Source: Lachnoclostridium phytofermentans (GTDB lineage Bacteria; Bacillota; Clostridia; Lachnospirales; Lachnospiraceae). From it: 64,000 nt of DNA. This document shows positions 8,355-16,969 of this stretch, piece after piece. Under the pieces are notes generated by a model, which did no database searches, was not told where the DNA came from, and worked only from the letters and a program-made list of their open reading frames with translations. Where the stretch lies: contig NZ_JPOF01000007.1 of assembly GCF_000733755.1 (NCBI RefSeq), positions 496,001-560,000 of the forward strand, written 5' to 3'. The position numbers and the translations under genes are program-made. Each line of letters opens with the position of its first letter. Position 1 is the stretch's first letter.

Positions 8355-9887
8355 ATGAACGATATGGATAATAGAAAGAACGAGGATGGCTTATTAAGCC
8401 AGGATAACAATCAAGAACTTAACAGTTTAAATGAAACAGTGGAAACTTCTTATGAGGCCCCTAATTTTGTAATGGTGGATAGTGAGAAAAGTGAAGAAAA
8501 GGTTATCCCATCAAAAGTGATAGAGCATACAAACGAGCAAGAAAATCACTTAGATGCACAGAATGTGAATCAAGGGGAAACTGAGAATCAATTCTATACT
8601 AAATCTAACTTAAATGCTACGGTTTCTGATGAAGAGGATAATAAAAAGAAAAAGCAAAAAACAGGAAAAGGCAAGAAATTTTTAAAGAAATCAGCAGCAC
8701 TTGTAGCAGCAGCAGTTGTGTTTGGTGTTGTAGCAGGAGTTGTATTCAACGGTGTTTCAATTGGTAATAAGAATGAAAGTGCGTTTGGTATAAAGCCAAT
8801 CGATGAGATTAATGGAGTTACAGATACCGAGGCTAATAAAGATTCAGATGAAACAAGCAATGGTAATATTGTACAAACTGGATTAACAGAGGTTACTGCA
8901 ACTGATGTGTCCGGTGTTGTTGAAAATGTAATGCCAGCTATCGTTGCAATTAACTGTTCTGCAACTCAAACACAGTATGATTTCTTTGGCAGAGAATACA
9001 ACCGTGAGATATCCGGTAGTGGTTCTGGATTCATTATTGGTCAAAACAATAAAGAAATTTTAATCGCAACAAATAACCATGTGGTAACAGGTGCAACTGC
9101 AATTGAAATCGTATTTAATGATGATTCCAAGGCGACAGCAACCATTAAGGGAACAGAGCCTTCTTCTGATTTAGCTGTAGTAGCAGTTAATATTGATGAT
9201 TTAACAGAAGAAACTAAGAAACATATTAAAGTAGCAACCTTAGGAAATTCTGAAAACATTAAAACTGGTGAGATGGCAATTGCTATTGGTAATGCACTTG
9301 GCTACGGACAATCCGTAACCGTTGGTTATATCAGCGCATTAAATCGTGAGGTTTCTGTTGACAATGTTACTCTAAACTTAATCCAGACTGATGCAGCAAT
9401 TAACCCTGGTAATAGTGGAGGAGCATTAATTAATGCAAAAGGTGAAGTTATTGGTATTAACTCTGTCAAGTATGCGGATACCAACGTAGAAGGTATTGGT
9501 TATGCAATCCCTATCTCACATGCAATACCAATCATTAATGACTTGATGAACCGTGAAGAGCTTGAGGAAGATCAGATGGCTTACCTTGGAATTTCCGGTA
9601 AAAATGTAGAAAAGTCTTATGCAGAGGCATTCAATATGCCGGTAGGTGTTTATGTTTATACAGTTGCTGAAGGAAGCGCTGCTGAGAAGGCAGGTCTACA
9701 TCAAGGAGATATTATTACAGCATTTAATGGAAGAACAGTTTCTGACATGAATGAGTTAATGAGTATTCTTAGATATACAAAGGGTGGTACGGAAGCTACT
9801 CTAACAGTAAATGTACTTGAAAACGGAGAGTATGTAGAAAAAGAGATTCCGGTAACCTTAGGTTTTAAAACAGATTCTACAAAATAA
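8355..9887 (+). CDS. HtrA/DegP-like S1C serine protease with PDZ domain
   Basis: Membrane-anchored envelope protease for damaged or misfolded exported proteins. About 100 acidic cytoplasmic residues precede a lysine-rich patch and one helix (about 113-130). The trypsin-like domain has a complete triad: His242 (NNHVV), Asp272 (SSDLAVV) and Ser354 (GNSGGAL). One PDZ domain lies at about residues 410-495. The 510-residue length and long cytoplasmic head resemble Bacillus HtrA/HtrB. AAGGAG ends 8 bases before the ATG. In Bacillus such genes are induced by CssRS under secretion stress; no regulator site is visible here. A hairpin downstream separates it from the next gene. Confidence 0.93.
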   Translation: MNDMDNRKNEDGLLSQDNNQELNSLNETVETSYEAPNFVMVDSEKSEEKVIPSKVIEHTNEQENHLDAQNVNQGETENQFYTKSNLNATVSDEEDNKKKKQKTGKGKKFLKKSAALVAAAVVFGVVAGVVFNGVSIGNKNESAFGIKPIDEINGVTDTEANKDSDETSNGNIVQTGLTEVTATDVSGVVENVMPAIVAINCSATQTQYDFFGREYNREISGSGSGFIIGQNNKEILIATNNHVVTGATAIEIVFNDDSKATATIKGTEPSSDLAVVAVNIDDLTEETKKHIKVATLGNSENIKTGEMAIAIGNALGYGQSVTVGYISALNREVSVDNVTLNLIQTDAAINPGNSGGALINAKGEVIGINSVKYADTNVEGIGYAIPISHAIPIINDLMNREELEEDQMAYLGISGKNVEKSYAEAFNMPVGVYVYTVAEGSAAEKAGLHQGDIITAFNGRTVSDMNELMSILRYTKGGTEATLTVNVLENGEYVEKEIPVTLGFKTDSTK

Positions 9888-9903
9888 TAAAATAGACTAG
9901 CAC

Positions 9904-9961
9904 AAATCCCCCTTCGATTCGATATACTATGTAGTGTGAATGTGAATTGAAGGGGGATTTC
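9904..9961 (+). promoter_or_regulatory. Hairpin that ends htrA transcripts and hides the ribosome site of the next gene
   Basis: The left arm AAATCCCCCTTCGATT (9904-9919) pairs with the right arm AATTGAAGGGGGATTT (9945-9960). The right arm contains the AAGGGGG Shine-Dalgarno of the lipoprotein gene that starts at 9963. The loop holds a TATACTATG -10-like element (9923-9928). A transcript begun in the loop would lack the left arm and be translatable, while read-through RNA from htrA would be folded and blocked. The -35 is not convincing. Confidence 0.6.
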
Positions 9962-9962
9962 A

Positions 9963-10952
9963 ATGAAGAAACGCGTTGTTGCTTTGTTCATTGTATCACT
10001 TATGATAGTATCACTTGTTGGATGTAAGAAGGATACAAAATATACAGAAGTGAATTTAACGGAAGTAGCTCACTCCATATTTTATGCACCGCAGTATGTA
10101 GCAATAGAATTAGGGTATTTTGAAGAAGAAGGATTAAAGGTGAATCTAACCAATGGACTTGGTGCCGATAAGACGATGACTGCTGTCCTTTCAGGCAATG
10201 CTGATATAGGTTTTATGGGATCGGAAGCTTCTGTTTATGTATATAATGAAGGCGAGAAAGATTATGTTATTAACTTTGCACAATTAACACAGCGTGCAGG
10301 AAACTTCTTAGTATCTCGCGATGTGAATGAGACGTTTGCTTGGGAGAATTTGAAAGGGAAGACAGTAATCGGTGGACGTATTGGTGGTATGCCAGAGATG
10401 ATTTTCGAATACATCCTTAAGAAAAATAATATTGATCCAAAGAAAGATTTAACAATAATCCAAAATATTGACTTTGGTATTACAGCTCAAAGTTTTCAAG
10501 CTGGTACTGGAGATTATACCATCGAATTCGAACCAGCTGCAACAGGCCTTGAGACTCAAAACGCAGGTAAAGTTGTTGCATCTCTTGGTGTAGAGAGTGG
10601 TATGGTTCCTTACACTGCTTATTCTGCAAAGCTTAGCTATATCAAAGAAAATCCTGAGACGATTCAAAAATTCGTAAATGCTCTTCAAAAGGGTATGGAT
10701 TATGTTAATACTCATACAGTAGAAGAAATTGCTAAGGTTATTAAGCCACAGTTTAAAGAAACAGATATTGATACCGTAACCAAAATTGTGACTAGATATA
10801 AAGATCAACAGACTTGGAAAGAAGATTTGGTTTTTAAGGAAGAAAGCTTTAATCTTCTACAGGATATATTAGCTAGCTCTGATATGTTATCAAAACGTGT
10901 GCCATATACTGATTTGGTTGATAATAAGTATGCTGCAAAAGCTGCAAAGTAA
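9963..10952 (+). CDS. SsuA/NMT1-type ABC transporter substrate-binding lipoprotein
   Basis: Secreted lipoprotein: lysine start, hydrophobic core and lipobox LVGC with the lipidated cysteine at residue 21. The mature part resembles periplasmic binding proteins of the SsuA/TauA/THI5 group (YAPQYVAIELGYFEEEGLKV, GNADIGFMGSEAS). These deliver sulfonates, taurine, nitrate or thiamine precursors to an ABC importer. No permease or ATPase gene is adjacent, so it is an orphan in this window and its ligand is unknown. Translation is probably controlled by the hairpin overlapping its ribosome site. Confidence 0.88.
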   Translation: MKKRVVALFIVSLMIVSLVGCKKDTKYTEVNLTEVAHSIFYAPQYVAIELGYFEEEGLKVNLTNGLGADKTMTAVLSGNADIGFMGSEASVYVYNEGEKDYVINFAQLTQRAGNFLVSRDVNETFAWENLKGKTVIGGRIGGMPEMIFEYILKKNNIDPKKDLTIIQNIDFGITAQSFQAGTGDYTIEFEPAATGLETQNAGKVVASLGVESGMVPYTAYSAKLSYIKENPETIQKFVNALQKGMDYVNTHTVEEIAKVIKPQFKETDIDTVTKIVTRYKDQQTWKEDLVFKEESFNLLQDILASSDMLSKRVPYTDLVDNKYAAKAAK

Positions 10953-10970
10953 TGAATTAATATAGAAAAG

Positions 10971-11031
10971 AAGCGCGGGGAAATGCCATTGTCATTAATA
11001 TTAAGACATTAGGATAATACCCGTGCTTTTT
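10971..11031 (+). terminator. Terminator of the binding-protein gene
   Basis: AAGCGCGGG pairs with CCCGTGCTT (one G-T pair) around a 40-base loop with a weaker inner stem, followed by TTTTT. Confidence 0.75.
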
Positions 11032-11033
11032 AG

Positions 11034-11074
11034 TTCATACCAAGAACTATTTTGTGAAGCGTACTTTTTCTTGT
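11034..11074 (+). repeat. Dispersed 41-base intergenic repeat, copy C
   Basis: TTCATACCAAGAACT followed by TGTGAAGCGTACTTTTTCTTGT, starting just after the terminator T-run. It is the most diverged of the three copies. Confidence 0.75.
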
Positions 11075-11234
11075 TTGCAGCGAAATTTGAGGTTTGAAAT
11101 CTGCCATATAATAAAAAAGTGAAGATGATAATAAAATTTGAGAACTATTATCATAAACATTGCAAGATTGCCGAAAAAATGGTAAAATAATAAATATCAT
11201 ACAGAAATATTTAGAAAATTTGGAGGTGGATCGT

Positions 11235-11573
11235 ATGAAGATGATCTTAGCGATTTTAAAAAATGATGATGAACAAGCAACAATTGCAGAGCTAAATAAA
11301 AAACATTATTTTGTTACAAAGTTATCCACTACCGGTGGTTTTCTTAAACAAGGGAACACATCTTTGCTTATTGGTGTAGATGATAATAAAGTAGATGAAG
11401 TGTGTGAAATATTAAAGAAAATGGCAGGCGTACGTAATGAAGTACAATGTTTGTCTTCGTATGCAGGTACAGATTCTATGTATCCAGGGGTAAGCACACC
11501 TTATCCAATTGATGTGCAAGAAGGTGGCGTTACAATATTCGTATTACCTGTTGAGCAATGTTATAAGATATAG
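11235..11573 (+). CDS. Cyclic di-AMP receptor, DarA/PstA family
   Basis: PII-like trimeric protein that binds c-di-AMP. The family signature GFLKQGNTSLLIGVDD is present, and the length (112 residues) is typical. The ATG at 11235 has GGAGG eight bases before it; the longer frame from 11160 lacks a site and adds non-family residues. In related bacteria the gene often follows tmk or sits alone; here it is monocistronic, ending in a strong terminator. Its effector targets are unknown. A TATAAT at 11107-11112 may be its -10, but the -35 spacing is poor. Confidence 0.92.
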   Translation: MKMILAILKNDDEQATIAELNKKHYFVTKLSTTGGFLKQGNTSLLIGVDDNKVDEVCEILKKMAGVRNEVQCLSSYAGTDSMYPGVSTPYPIDVQEGGVTIFVLPVEQCYKI

Positions 11574-11725
11574 TTTCATGATGTTATAACCTATATTGGA
11601 AAGACTTAAAGAATAAAGGCATATAAAATTAGGTAAATGAAGAGCCATATTAATTAGAGTTAAGCAAATGAAGACGCAAGCAAATAAAGACAGAATGAGC
11701 GTTATTATGTAATAGTATTGATAAT

Positions 11726-11774
11726 ATAATGTAGTATAAGGGAACTTATTACAAGTTCCCTTATACTACATTAT
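11726..11774. terminator. Perfect 22-bp inverted repeat between convergent genes
   Basis: Arms 11726-11747 and 11753-11774 are perfectly complementary (core GTATAAGGGAACTT) with a 5-base loop. It lies between darA (+) and the acyltransferase (-). There is no long T-run outside the stem because the outer arm itself is AT-rich. The rest of 11574-11923 shows nothing else. Confidence 0.85.
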
Positions 11775-11923
11775 ATGAAGATTATTCCTTAACGTAATTA
11801 CATATTATACTTATGCGCTGACTGTAATGTAATAGATATAGTAAAATATTTTCTTCATCATCTTTACAATAATGAAATAAAGAATGCATCACCATCATCT
11901 TTGGCTGTATTACTACATACTAC

Positions 11924-13009
11924 TTATGATTTTCTTGCCGATGGAACACCAATTGTCCCAGTACGTTTTATAGAGAAACCAAGTAAAAACGGATGCTTCA
12001 TTATGTATTGAGTAATACGATGAAAATACGGGTTTGCCAATACGACTGAGAGTAAAATACAAAATGGTATTATCATTAAGATAATGAGTTTTGGCATACC
12101 AAGTAACCATGCAAAGAAGCCATGTGCAGCTAATCGATTACGTATAAAGATGTGTAATATATAAACTGGTAGAGTACGTTCTCCAAGTACTGTAAAGGAT
12201 AATTTAATTCTAGGTATTAACAATAGAAAGCTTATGCTAAATACAAATGCAAGAACATACCAAATTAATCGGATGAAAGCCCCATAATGCCAATATCTTT
12301 TAAATATGGCGTCATAAGAGGAACCACCAAAGACTATTTTCACAAATGGCCTTACATAAGGATAAATCGCTGCAAGTACGAAAAAGCTACTAATAAAAAT
12401 GAGAATCGCAGGTATTCTTAATCTAAGATTGAGTAACTTATCCAAGTGTTCTTTCGTAGTATAAAAACCTAAGATAAAAAATGGTAGAAAAACTATTGTT
12501 CTTGATAAAACCAAAAATGAGCCAATGGAAGAATCATATCCACATAATAGTGCGAGTAGAATGCTAGTGACAAGAACGAGTTTTTTATTGCATTTTTCAA
12601 AGAAAGGAATCACCATCGTCCAAAATACAAGCGCCAATAGGTACCAAGGAGCATCTTTCACAAGGAATAGGTTTAGTTTACCATGCATTCCAGTACAAAC
12701 ATAGTTGCCAATCTTGAATAATAAAAACATCCAAAAGAGAGATATAATTTTACGGGTATTATATATTCCATTTTTATGTACATTCTTTGAAACATAGCCA
12801 GATACAAACACAAAACATGGCATATGAAAAATATGAATAATATAATATAGATATTTAAGCTCTTTTATCCTCGTTAGTTGGCTTAAAAAATGCCCCAGAA
12901 CGACTAAAATAATTAATAAAAATCGGAAATTGTCGATGTAGGGGTCACGGCTTGAATCATTTTTATTGGATGGTTGTGGATGGTACCATTTTTTTAGTAA
13001 AGATAACAT
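11924..13009 (-). CDS. Acyltransferase family 3 membrane protein
   Basis: Integral membrane O-acyltransferase of the OafA/fucose 4-O-acetylase type. About ten membrane helices in 361 residues; the first begins with the typical R/D-x-N-FRF motif (DPYIDNFRFLLIILVVLGHF), with the expected histidine in GHF. A second conserved patch, HMPCFVFVSGYV, follows in helix 2. Such enzymes transfer acetyl or other acyl groups to surface sugars, peptidoglycan or glycolipids. No glycan cluster is adjacent, so the acceptor is unknown. Single gene on the minus strand. Confidence 0.88.
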   Translation of the reverse strand: MLSLLKKWYHPQPSNKNDSSRDPYIDNFRFLLIILVVLGHFLSQLTRIKELKYLYYIIHIFHMPCFVFVSGYVSKNVHKNGIYNTRKIISLFWMFLLFKIGNYVCTGMHGKLNLFLVKDAPWYLLALVFWTMVIPFFEKCNKKLVLVTSILLALLCGYDSSIGSFLVLSRTIVFLPFFILGFYTTKEHLDKLLNLRLRIPAILIFISSFFVLAAIYPYVRPFVKIVFGGSSYDAIFKRYWHYGAFIRLIWYVLAFVFSISFLLLIPRIKLSFTVLGERTLPVYILHIFIRNRLAAHGFFAWLLGMPKLIILMIIPFCILLSVVLANPYFHRITQYIMKHPFLLGFSIKRTGTIGVPSARKS

Positions 13010-13154
13010 GGAGCTTGTCCTTTCAAAATAGTAATATTATTTTAAAATGATTTGATTTTAGGGATATAGTGTTTGTATAAAATTATGTATAGTTAGGTTC
13101 CAGGTATATTGATAACGCTAACTCAAAGGACGGAATAGTATCCTATTTCCAAGA

Positions 13155-13212
13155 CAAAAAAAGACCCCATAAAATTGAACAGCTATTATTTGCCTACCTA
13201 ATTTCATGGGGT
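13155..13212 (-). terminator. Terminator of the small acidic membrane protein gene
   Basis: Read on the minus strand, ACCCCATGAAATT pairs with AATTTTATGGGGT, followed by a run of T. The remainder of 13010-13274 has no gene. Confidence 0.82.
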
Positions 13213-13274
13213 AACAATATAACAAAATAGTTTTGTCATAGAAGGCAAGTAAATACTTTTACTTGCGATGTTAA

Positions 13275-13562
13275 CTATTCTTCTGTTGTTTCTGCATCGC
13301 CTGCAGTATCACAGCAGTCACATTCAAAATCATCGTCAAATTCATCATCAAAATCATCTTCGAAATCTTCCAGATAATCAGGAGTCATAAATTTGTATAC
13401 AGCATAAGCAATGCCTGCAATAGCTGCGATTGCTCCGACAATAGCAAGAATGAAGATTAAAGTATGCTTCTTCTTCTCAATCGGATCTTCTTTTTTGTGA
13501 ATTAACTCGCTTAGCTTAGTAGCGGCAAGCATCTCACTTATCTTGTCGAGTTTATTATTCAT
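13275..13562 (-). CDS. Small membrane protein with acidic C-terminal tail
   Basis: 95 residues from an ATG preceded by GGAAAGGAAG on the minus strand; the frame extends upstream to 13685 but without a ribosome site near that start. The soluble head has a repeated leucine/lysine pattern (MNNKLDKISEMLAATKLSEL). One membrane helix (about 40-60) follows, then an extremely acidic Asp/Glu/Phe tail with a CDCC cysteine cluster. The tail could bind metal or a basic partner. Family not recognised with confidence; it resembles small DUF4366-like proteins of Firmicutes only in layout. Confidence 0.7.
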   Translation of the reverse strand: MNNKLDKISEMLAATKLSELIHKKEDPIEKKKHTLIFILAIVGAIAAIAGIAYAVYKFMTPDYLEDFEDDFDDEFDDDFECDCCDTAGDAETTEE

Positions 13563-13830
13563 AACAGCACTTCCTTTCCTATTCTCTGATGATTCATTAC
13601 AAACGAATGGATTATCATCATTTGTATTGATTTCGGTTATTAGCTCTTCGCAAAGCTTGCATGTACACTCGCGAAACAAAATCATGTAATCAACATAATC
13701 TTATTGAAACAATTCCGTTCGAGTATATTATACCACCCACTTGCATTTTTTACTATATAAAAATAAGAAAATTAAGCCAAACTATGAAAAATAGAGTAAC
13801 TAAGACAATACTTATTAAACTAGTTTGTTA

Positions 13831-16266
13831 TTATTCTTCAATTTTTTCTAACTTAGCGAAGGAGGATAACATTTTTTTAATACCTTGCTCGCCAAAATCT
13901 ACGGTAACTTCGTAATCTCTACCACCTTTTGTTAGGTTGGTTACGACGCCTTGTCCAAACTTAATATGATTTACAGTATCTCCAACACCATAGGGAAGAG
14001 TTGCAAGATTGCTGTTACCAAAATTTTTGGTTGGTAAGGTAGTGCCTACAGAGGGTTGAAAACCTCGCATTGTTTTTGATTGTCCAGAAAAGGATGGCAT
14101 AGAGTTAATTCCGGAATCCATAGATGCACCACGCATGGAAGGTGTTTGCTTATCAAACATTGTGTCATTGAAGCTATTTGGCGCTTTTGCATATGGATTA
14201 TCAGAACCAAACAGACTACGAGTTTGCGTTGAAAAGTTTGGTGATGCATTACGGATCGGACTTGTACCATAAGAATCCTTTGCAAGGTATCCTTTGTTCT
14301 GCGCCGATTGTATTGTTATAAGATAGCGTGGAATCTCATTAATAAAGCGAGATGGTCGATTAAACTGAGTTTCACCACGAATCATTCGCTGTCTGGCGGC
14401 ACTTAGATGGAGCTGTTTCATAGCTCTTGTAATTCCAACATAGCAAAGACGGCGTTCTTCTTCTATTTCAAGTTCGGGATTTTCTGCATTGATCGACATA
14501 TAGCTTGGGAAAATACCTTCTTCCATACCACATAGATAAACATAAGGAAACTCTAGACCTTTTGCACTGTGTAAAGTCATTAATACGACGTGATTGCTAT
14601 CTTCCTCTAGAGAGTCGATATCAGCAACCAAAGCTACTTCCTCTAAGAATCCACTTAGGGTTGGAGGTTCATTTGATTCCACTTCATAGGTCACGATTTT
14701 ATTAATTAATTCATTAATATTTCCAATACGATCTTCCGCGGATTCGTCATCGCCTTCTTCTAATTCTTTTAAGTAACCAGTACCCTCTAGGATTTCTTCT
14801 ATCAAATCCTTTAAAGTAAAGGTATCAGAGTTAAGTTTACTTTTCACTGTTTCTATAAAGCTAACGAAAGAGGTGATTTTTGAAGTAGAGCGACCAAGTC
14901 CTGGGATACTTTCTGCATGGCGTAGGGCATCATAAAAACTCATATTATTTTTAATAGAGTAATCTTCCACACGGTCAAGGGTGGTTAAACCAATTCCACG
15001 TTTGGGAACATTGATAATACGCTTTACAGCAATACCGTCAAGCCCGTTATCAATAGTCTTTAAGTAAGCTAGAAGATCTTTGATTTCTTTTCTTTGATAG
15101 AAGTTGATACTACCAATAATCTTATATGGAACACTTCGTTGAATCATTTTCTCTTCCAATACACGGGACTGTGCATTGGTACGGTAAAGGACAGCAAAGT
15201 TATTATAAGAAATACCTTCCTCACTATTTAATGTTTTAATACTATCGACTACCTGACTTGCTTCTTCAAAATCAGTATCATACTGGCAAAAGGTAACTTG
15301 TTCACCATCCTCATTATCGGTCCACAGGGACTTGTCTTTACGGCCAAGATTGTTATGAATAACCTCGTTCGCTGCATTTAGAATGCTTTTTGTGGAACGA
15401 TAATTTTGTTCCAGTTTAATAACAACTGCATTAAGATATTCTTTTTCAAAATCAAGAATATTTCGAATATTAGCACCACGGAATTTATAGATGGATTGAT
15501 CGTCATCACCTACAACGCAAAGATTATGTTCCACTTCATTATGCTCATTGATGCTATGTGCGAGTAAACGTATTAATTTGAACTGAATGGTATTGGTATC
15601 CTGATACTCATCCACCATAATGTAGCGGAAACGATTGCGATAGTAATTTAATGCCTCTGTATTAGACTGAAACAGTTCCACAGTTTTCATAATTAAGTCA
15701 TCAAAATCAAGGGCATTGTTTGTCTTAAGTCGCCTTTGATATTCTTTATATACATTGGAAATTTTCATTTTATTGTAATCACCCAATGCAGATAACTCAA
15801 ATTCTTCTGGTGTAATTCCTTCATCCTTAGCACTTGATATGGCAGAAAGAAAGACCCTTTCTTTCGTCTGTTTGGTATCGATTTGTAAGAATTTTAAGAC
15901 TTCACGCATTAAGGTCTTTTGATCATCAGAATCATAGATTGTAAAATTACGATCATATCCAAGTGTTTCAATAAAACGTCGAAGGATACGGACACAGGTA
16001 GAGTGGAAAGTACTAACCCAAATATTTTCGGCACCATAACCAACAATCTTGTCAACACGTTCTCTCATTTCTTTGGCGGCTTTATTTGTAAAGGTCAGTG
16101 CCATAATCTGATATGGATTAACATTTCTCTCATCAATCAGATAAGCAATTCTATGGGTTAACACTCTTGTCTTACCAGAACCAGCACCAGCTAAAATTAA
16201 CATCGGTCCACGATCATGCTCCACGGCTCTTCGTTGTTCTGGATTTAGGGAATCGTATATACTCAT
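13831..16266 (-). CDS. pcrA: ATP-dependent DNA helicase PcrA (UvrD/Rep family)
   Basis: Superfamily 1A 3'-5' helicase for repair and plasmid or rolling-circle replication. Motifs appear in order: Q-motif LNPEQRRAV, Walker A GAGSGKT (27-33), motif Ia TFTNKAA, Walker B VDEYQDTN, GDDDQSIYKFRGA, QNYRS, TLHSAKGLEFPYVYL and VGITRAMK. The C-terminal end is a low-complexity linker plus a Tudor-like RNA polymerase-binding domain (HIKFGQGVV), as in PcrA. 811 residues is slightly long because of that linker. The gene stands alone on the minus strand. Confidence 0.95.
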   Translation of the reverse strand: MSIYDSLNPEQRRAVEHDRGPMLILAGAGSGKTRVLTHRIAYLIDERNVNPYQIMALTFTNKAAKEMRERVDKIVGYGAENIWVSTFHSTCVRILRRFIETLGYDRNFTIYDSDDQKTLMREVLKFLQIDTKQTKERVFLSAISSAKDEGITPEEFELSALGDYNKMKISNVYKEYQRRLKTNNALDFDDLIMKTVELFQSNTEALNYYRNRFRYIMVDEYQDTNTIQFKLIRLLAHSINEHNEVEHNLCVVGDDDQSIYKFRGANIRNILDFEKEYLNAVVIKLEQNYRSTKSILNAANEVIHNNLGRKDKSLWTDNEDGEQVTFCQYDTDFEEASQVVDSIKTLNSEEGISYNNFAVLYRTNAQSRVLEEKMIQRSVPYKIIGSINFYQRKEIKDLLAYLKTIDNGLDGIAVKRIINVPKRGIGLTTLDRVEDYSIKNNMSFYDALRHAESIPGLGRSTSKITSFVSFIETVKSKLNSDTFTLKDLIEEILEGTGYLKELEEGDDESAEDRIGNINELINKIVTYEVESNEPPTLSGFLEEVALVADIDSLEEDSNHVVLMTLHSAKGLEFPYVYLCGMEEGIFPSYMSINAENPELEIEEERRLCYVGITRAMKQLHLSAARQRMIRGETQFNRPSRFINEIPRYLITIQSAQNKGYLAKDSYGTSPIRNASPNFSTQTRSLFGSDNPYAKAPNSFNDTMFDKQTPSMRGASMDSGINSMPSFSGQSKTMRGFQPSVGTTLPTKNFGNSNLATLPYGVGDTVNHIKFGQGVVTNLTKGGRDYEVTVDFGEQGIKKMLSSFAKLEKIEE

Positions 16267-16435
16267 GAGGTATCAAACCTTTCTTTTAATTTCTATTTTG
16301 GATATTTGTTCCTTACTTAGCAAAACGAGCTCAAAAAAATGATGTTTGTTAATAGTAAAGAGCAAACATATGTTTATTATAGCATGCAGGGGTATGAGTT
16401 ACAATAGGAAATCCCATGGAGGAACCAGTGGAGAA

Positions 16436-16471
16436 GATGGTGAAAAAGACGGTGAAGAAGATGGTGAAGAT
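16436..16471 (+). repeat. Three tandem 12-base units (GATGGTGAAGAA type)
   Basis: Units at 16436, 16448 and 16460 differ at three or four positions in total. They lie inside two overlapping tiny ORFs in different frames: a 30-residue acidic peptide from 16394 and a 21-residue Lys/Val-rich peptide from 16416. Neither has a good ribosome site. Confidence 0.6.
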
Positions 16472-16808
16472 CATGGGATAGAATAATAGTATAATCGTTA
16501 CAAGAACAAATAGAAAAATATGTAAAATATTTCTTGATTGGAGTAAGATTTTGTGATATGCTCTTTTTAAATTTATTTAATTGTCTTTTTTTATATTTTA
16601 TTAGAATCATTTAACCACATTTCTAAATAACACTCAAAAAAAGTCTACAAAAATCTATATTCATTTTAAATCCTAATTTACAATAGAATTATTTTTATTT
16701 AATTTATTCATTTTTACAATTCAATTATTTTGATATTAAAGCTTTCGTTGGGGTAAAAAGGGTCACGAGAAAATAAAAGTATTAAAAGGTTCTCTAATAT
16801 CAATAGTG

Positions 16809-16836
16809 TTGACGAAATAATCAAATTATGTAATAA
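16809..16836 (+). promoter_or_regulatory. Promoter of the secreted-protein operon
   Basis: TTGACG, 16 bases, TAATAA. Good -35 and acceptable -10, about 134 bases before the first gene. Confidence 0.6.
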
Positions 16837-16969
16837 TTTTACAAATGATACAGAATGAGAAAAGTATAAATGATAAAGGTTGTACTTATATTATCGGGCG
16901 ACGAATGAGGGGTATAACTTAATATTAAAATCTTCATTAGGGGAGTATAAAAGAAAGGGATAAGTAGAA

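Larger units (their letters stand above)
16267..16969. other. Long AT-rich region between pcrA and the secreted-protein operon
   Basis: Contains the pcrA upstream region, a 12-base palindrome (AAACATATGTTT, 16364-16375), a short tandem repeat (16436-16471) and the promoter at 16809. A leader of roughly 125 bases precedes the ATG at 16970. I looked for c-di-GMP (GEMM) and other riboswitch cores in the leader and found none. Confidence 0.6.

Noticed and set aside
16840-16969. Riboswitch in the leader of the secreted-protein operon
   Set aside because: No GEMM, T-box, SAM or other core that I recognise.
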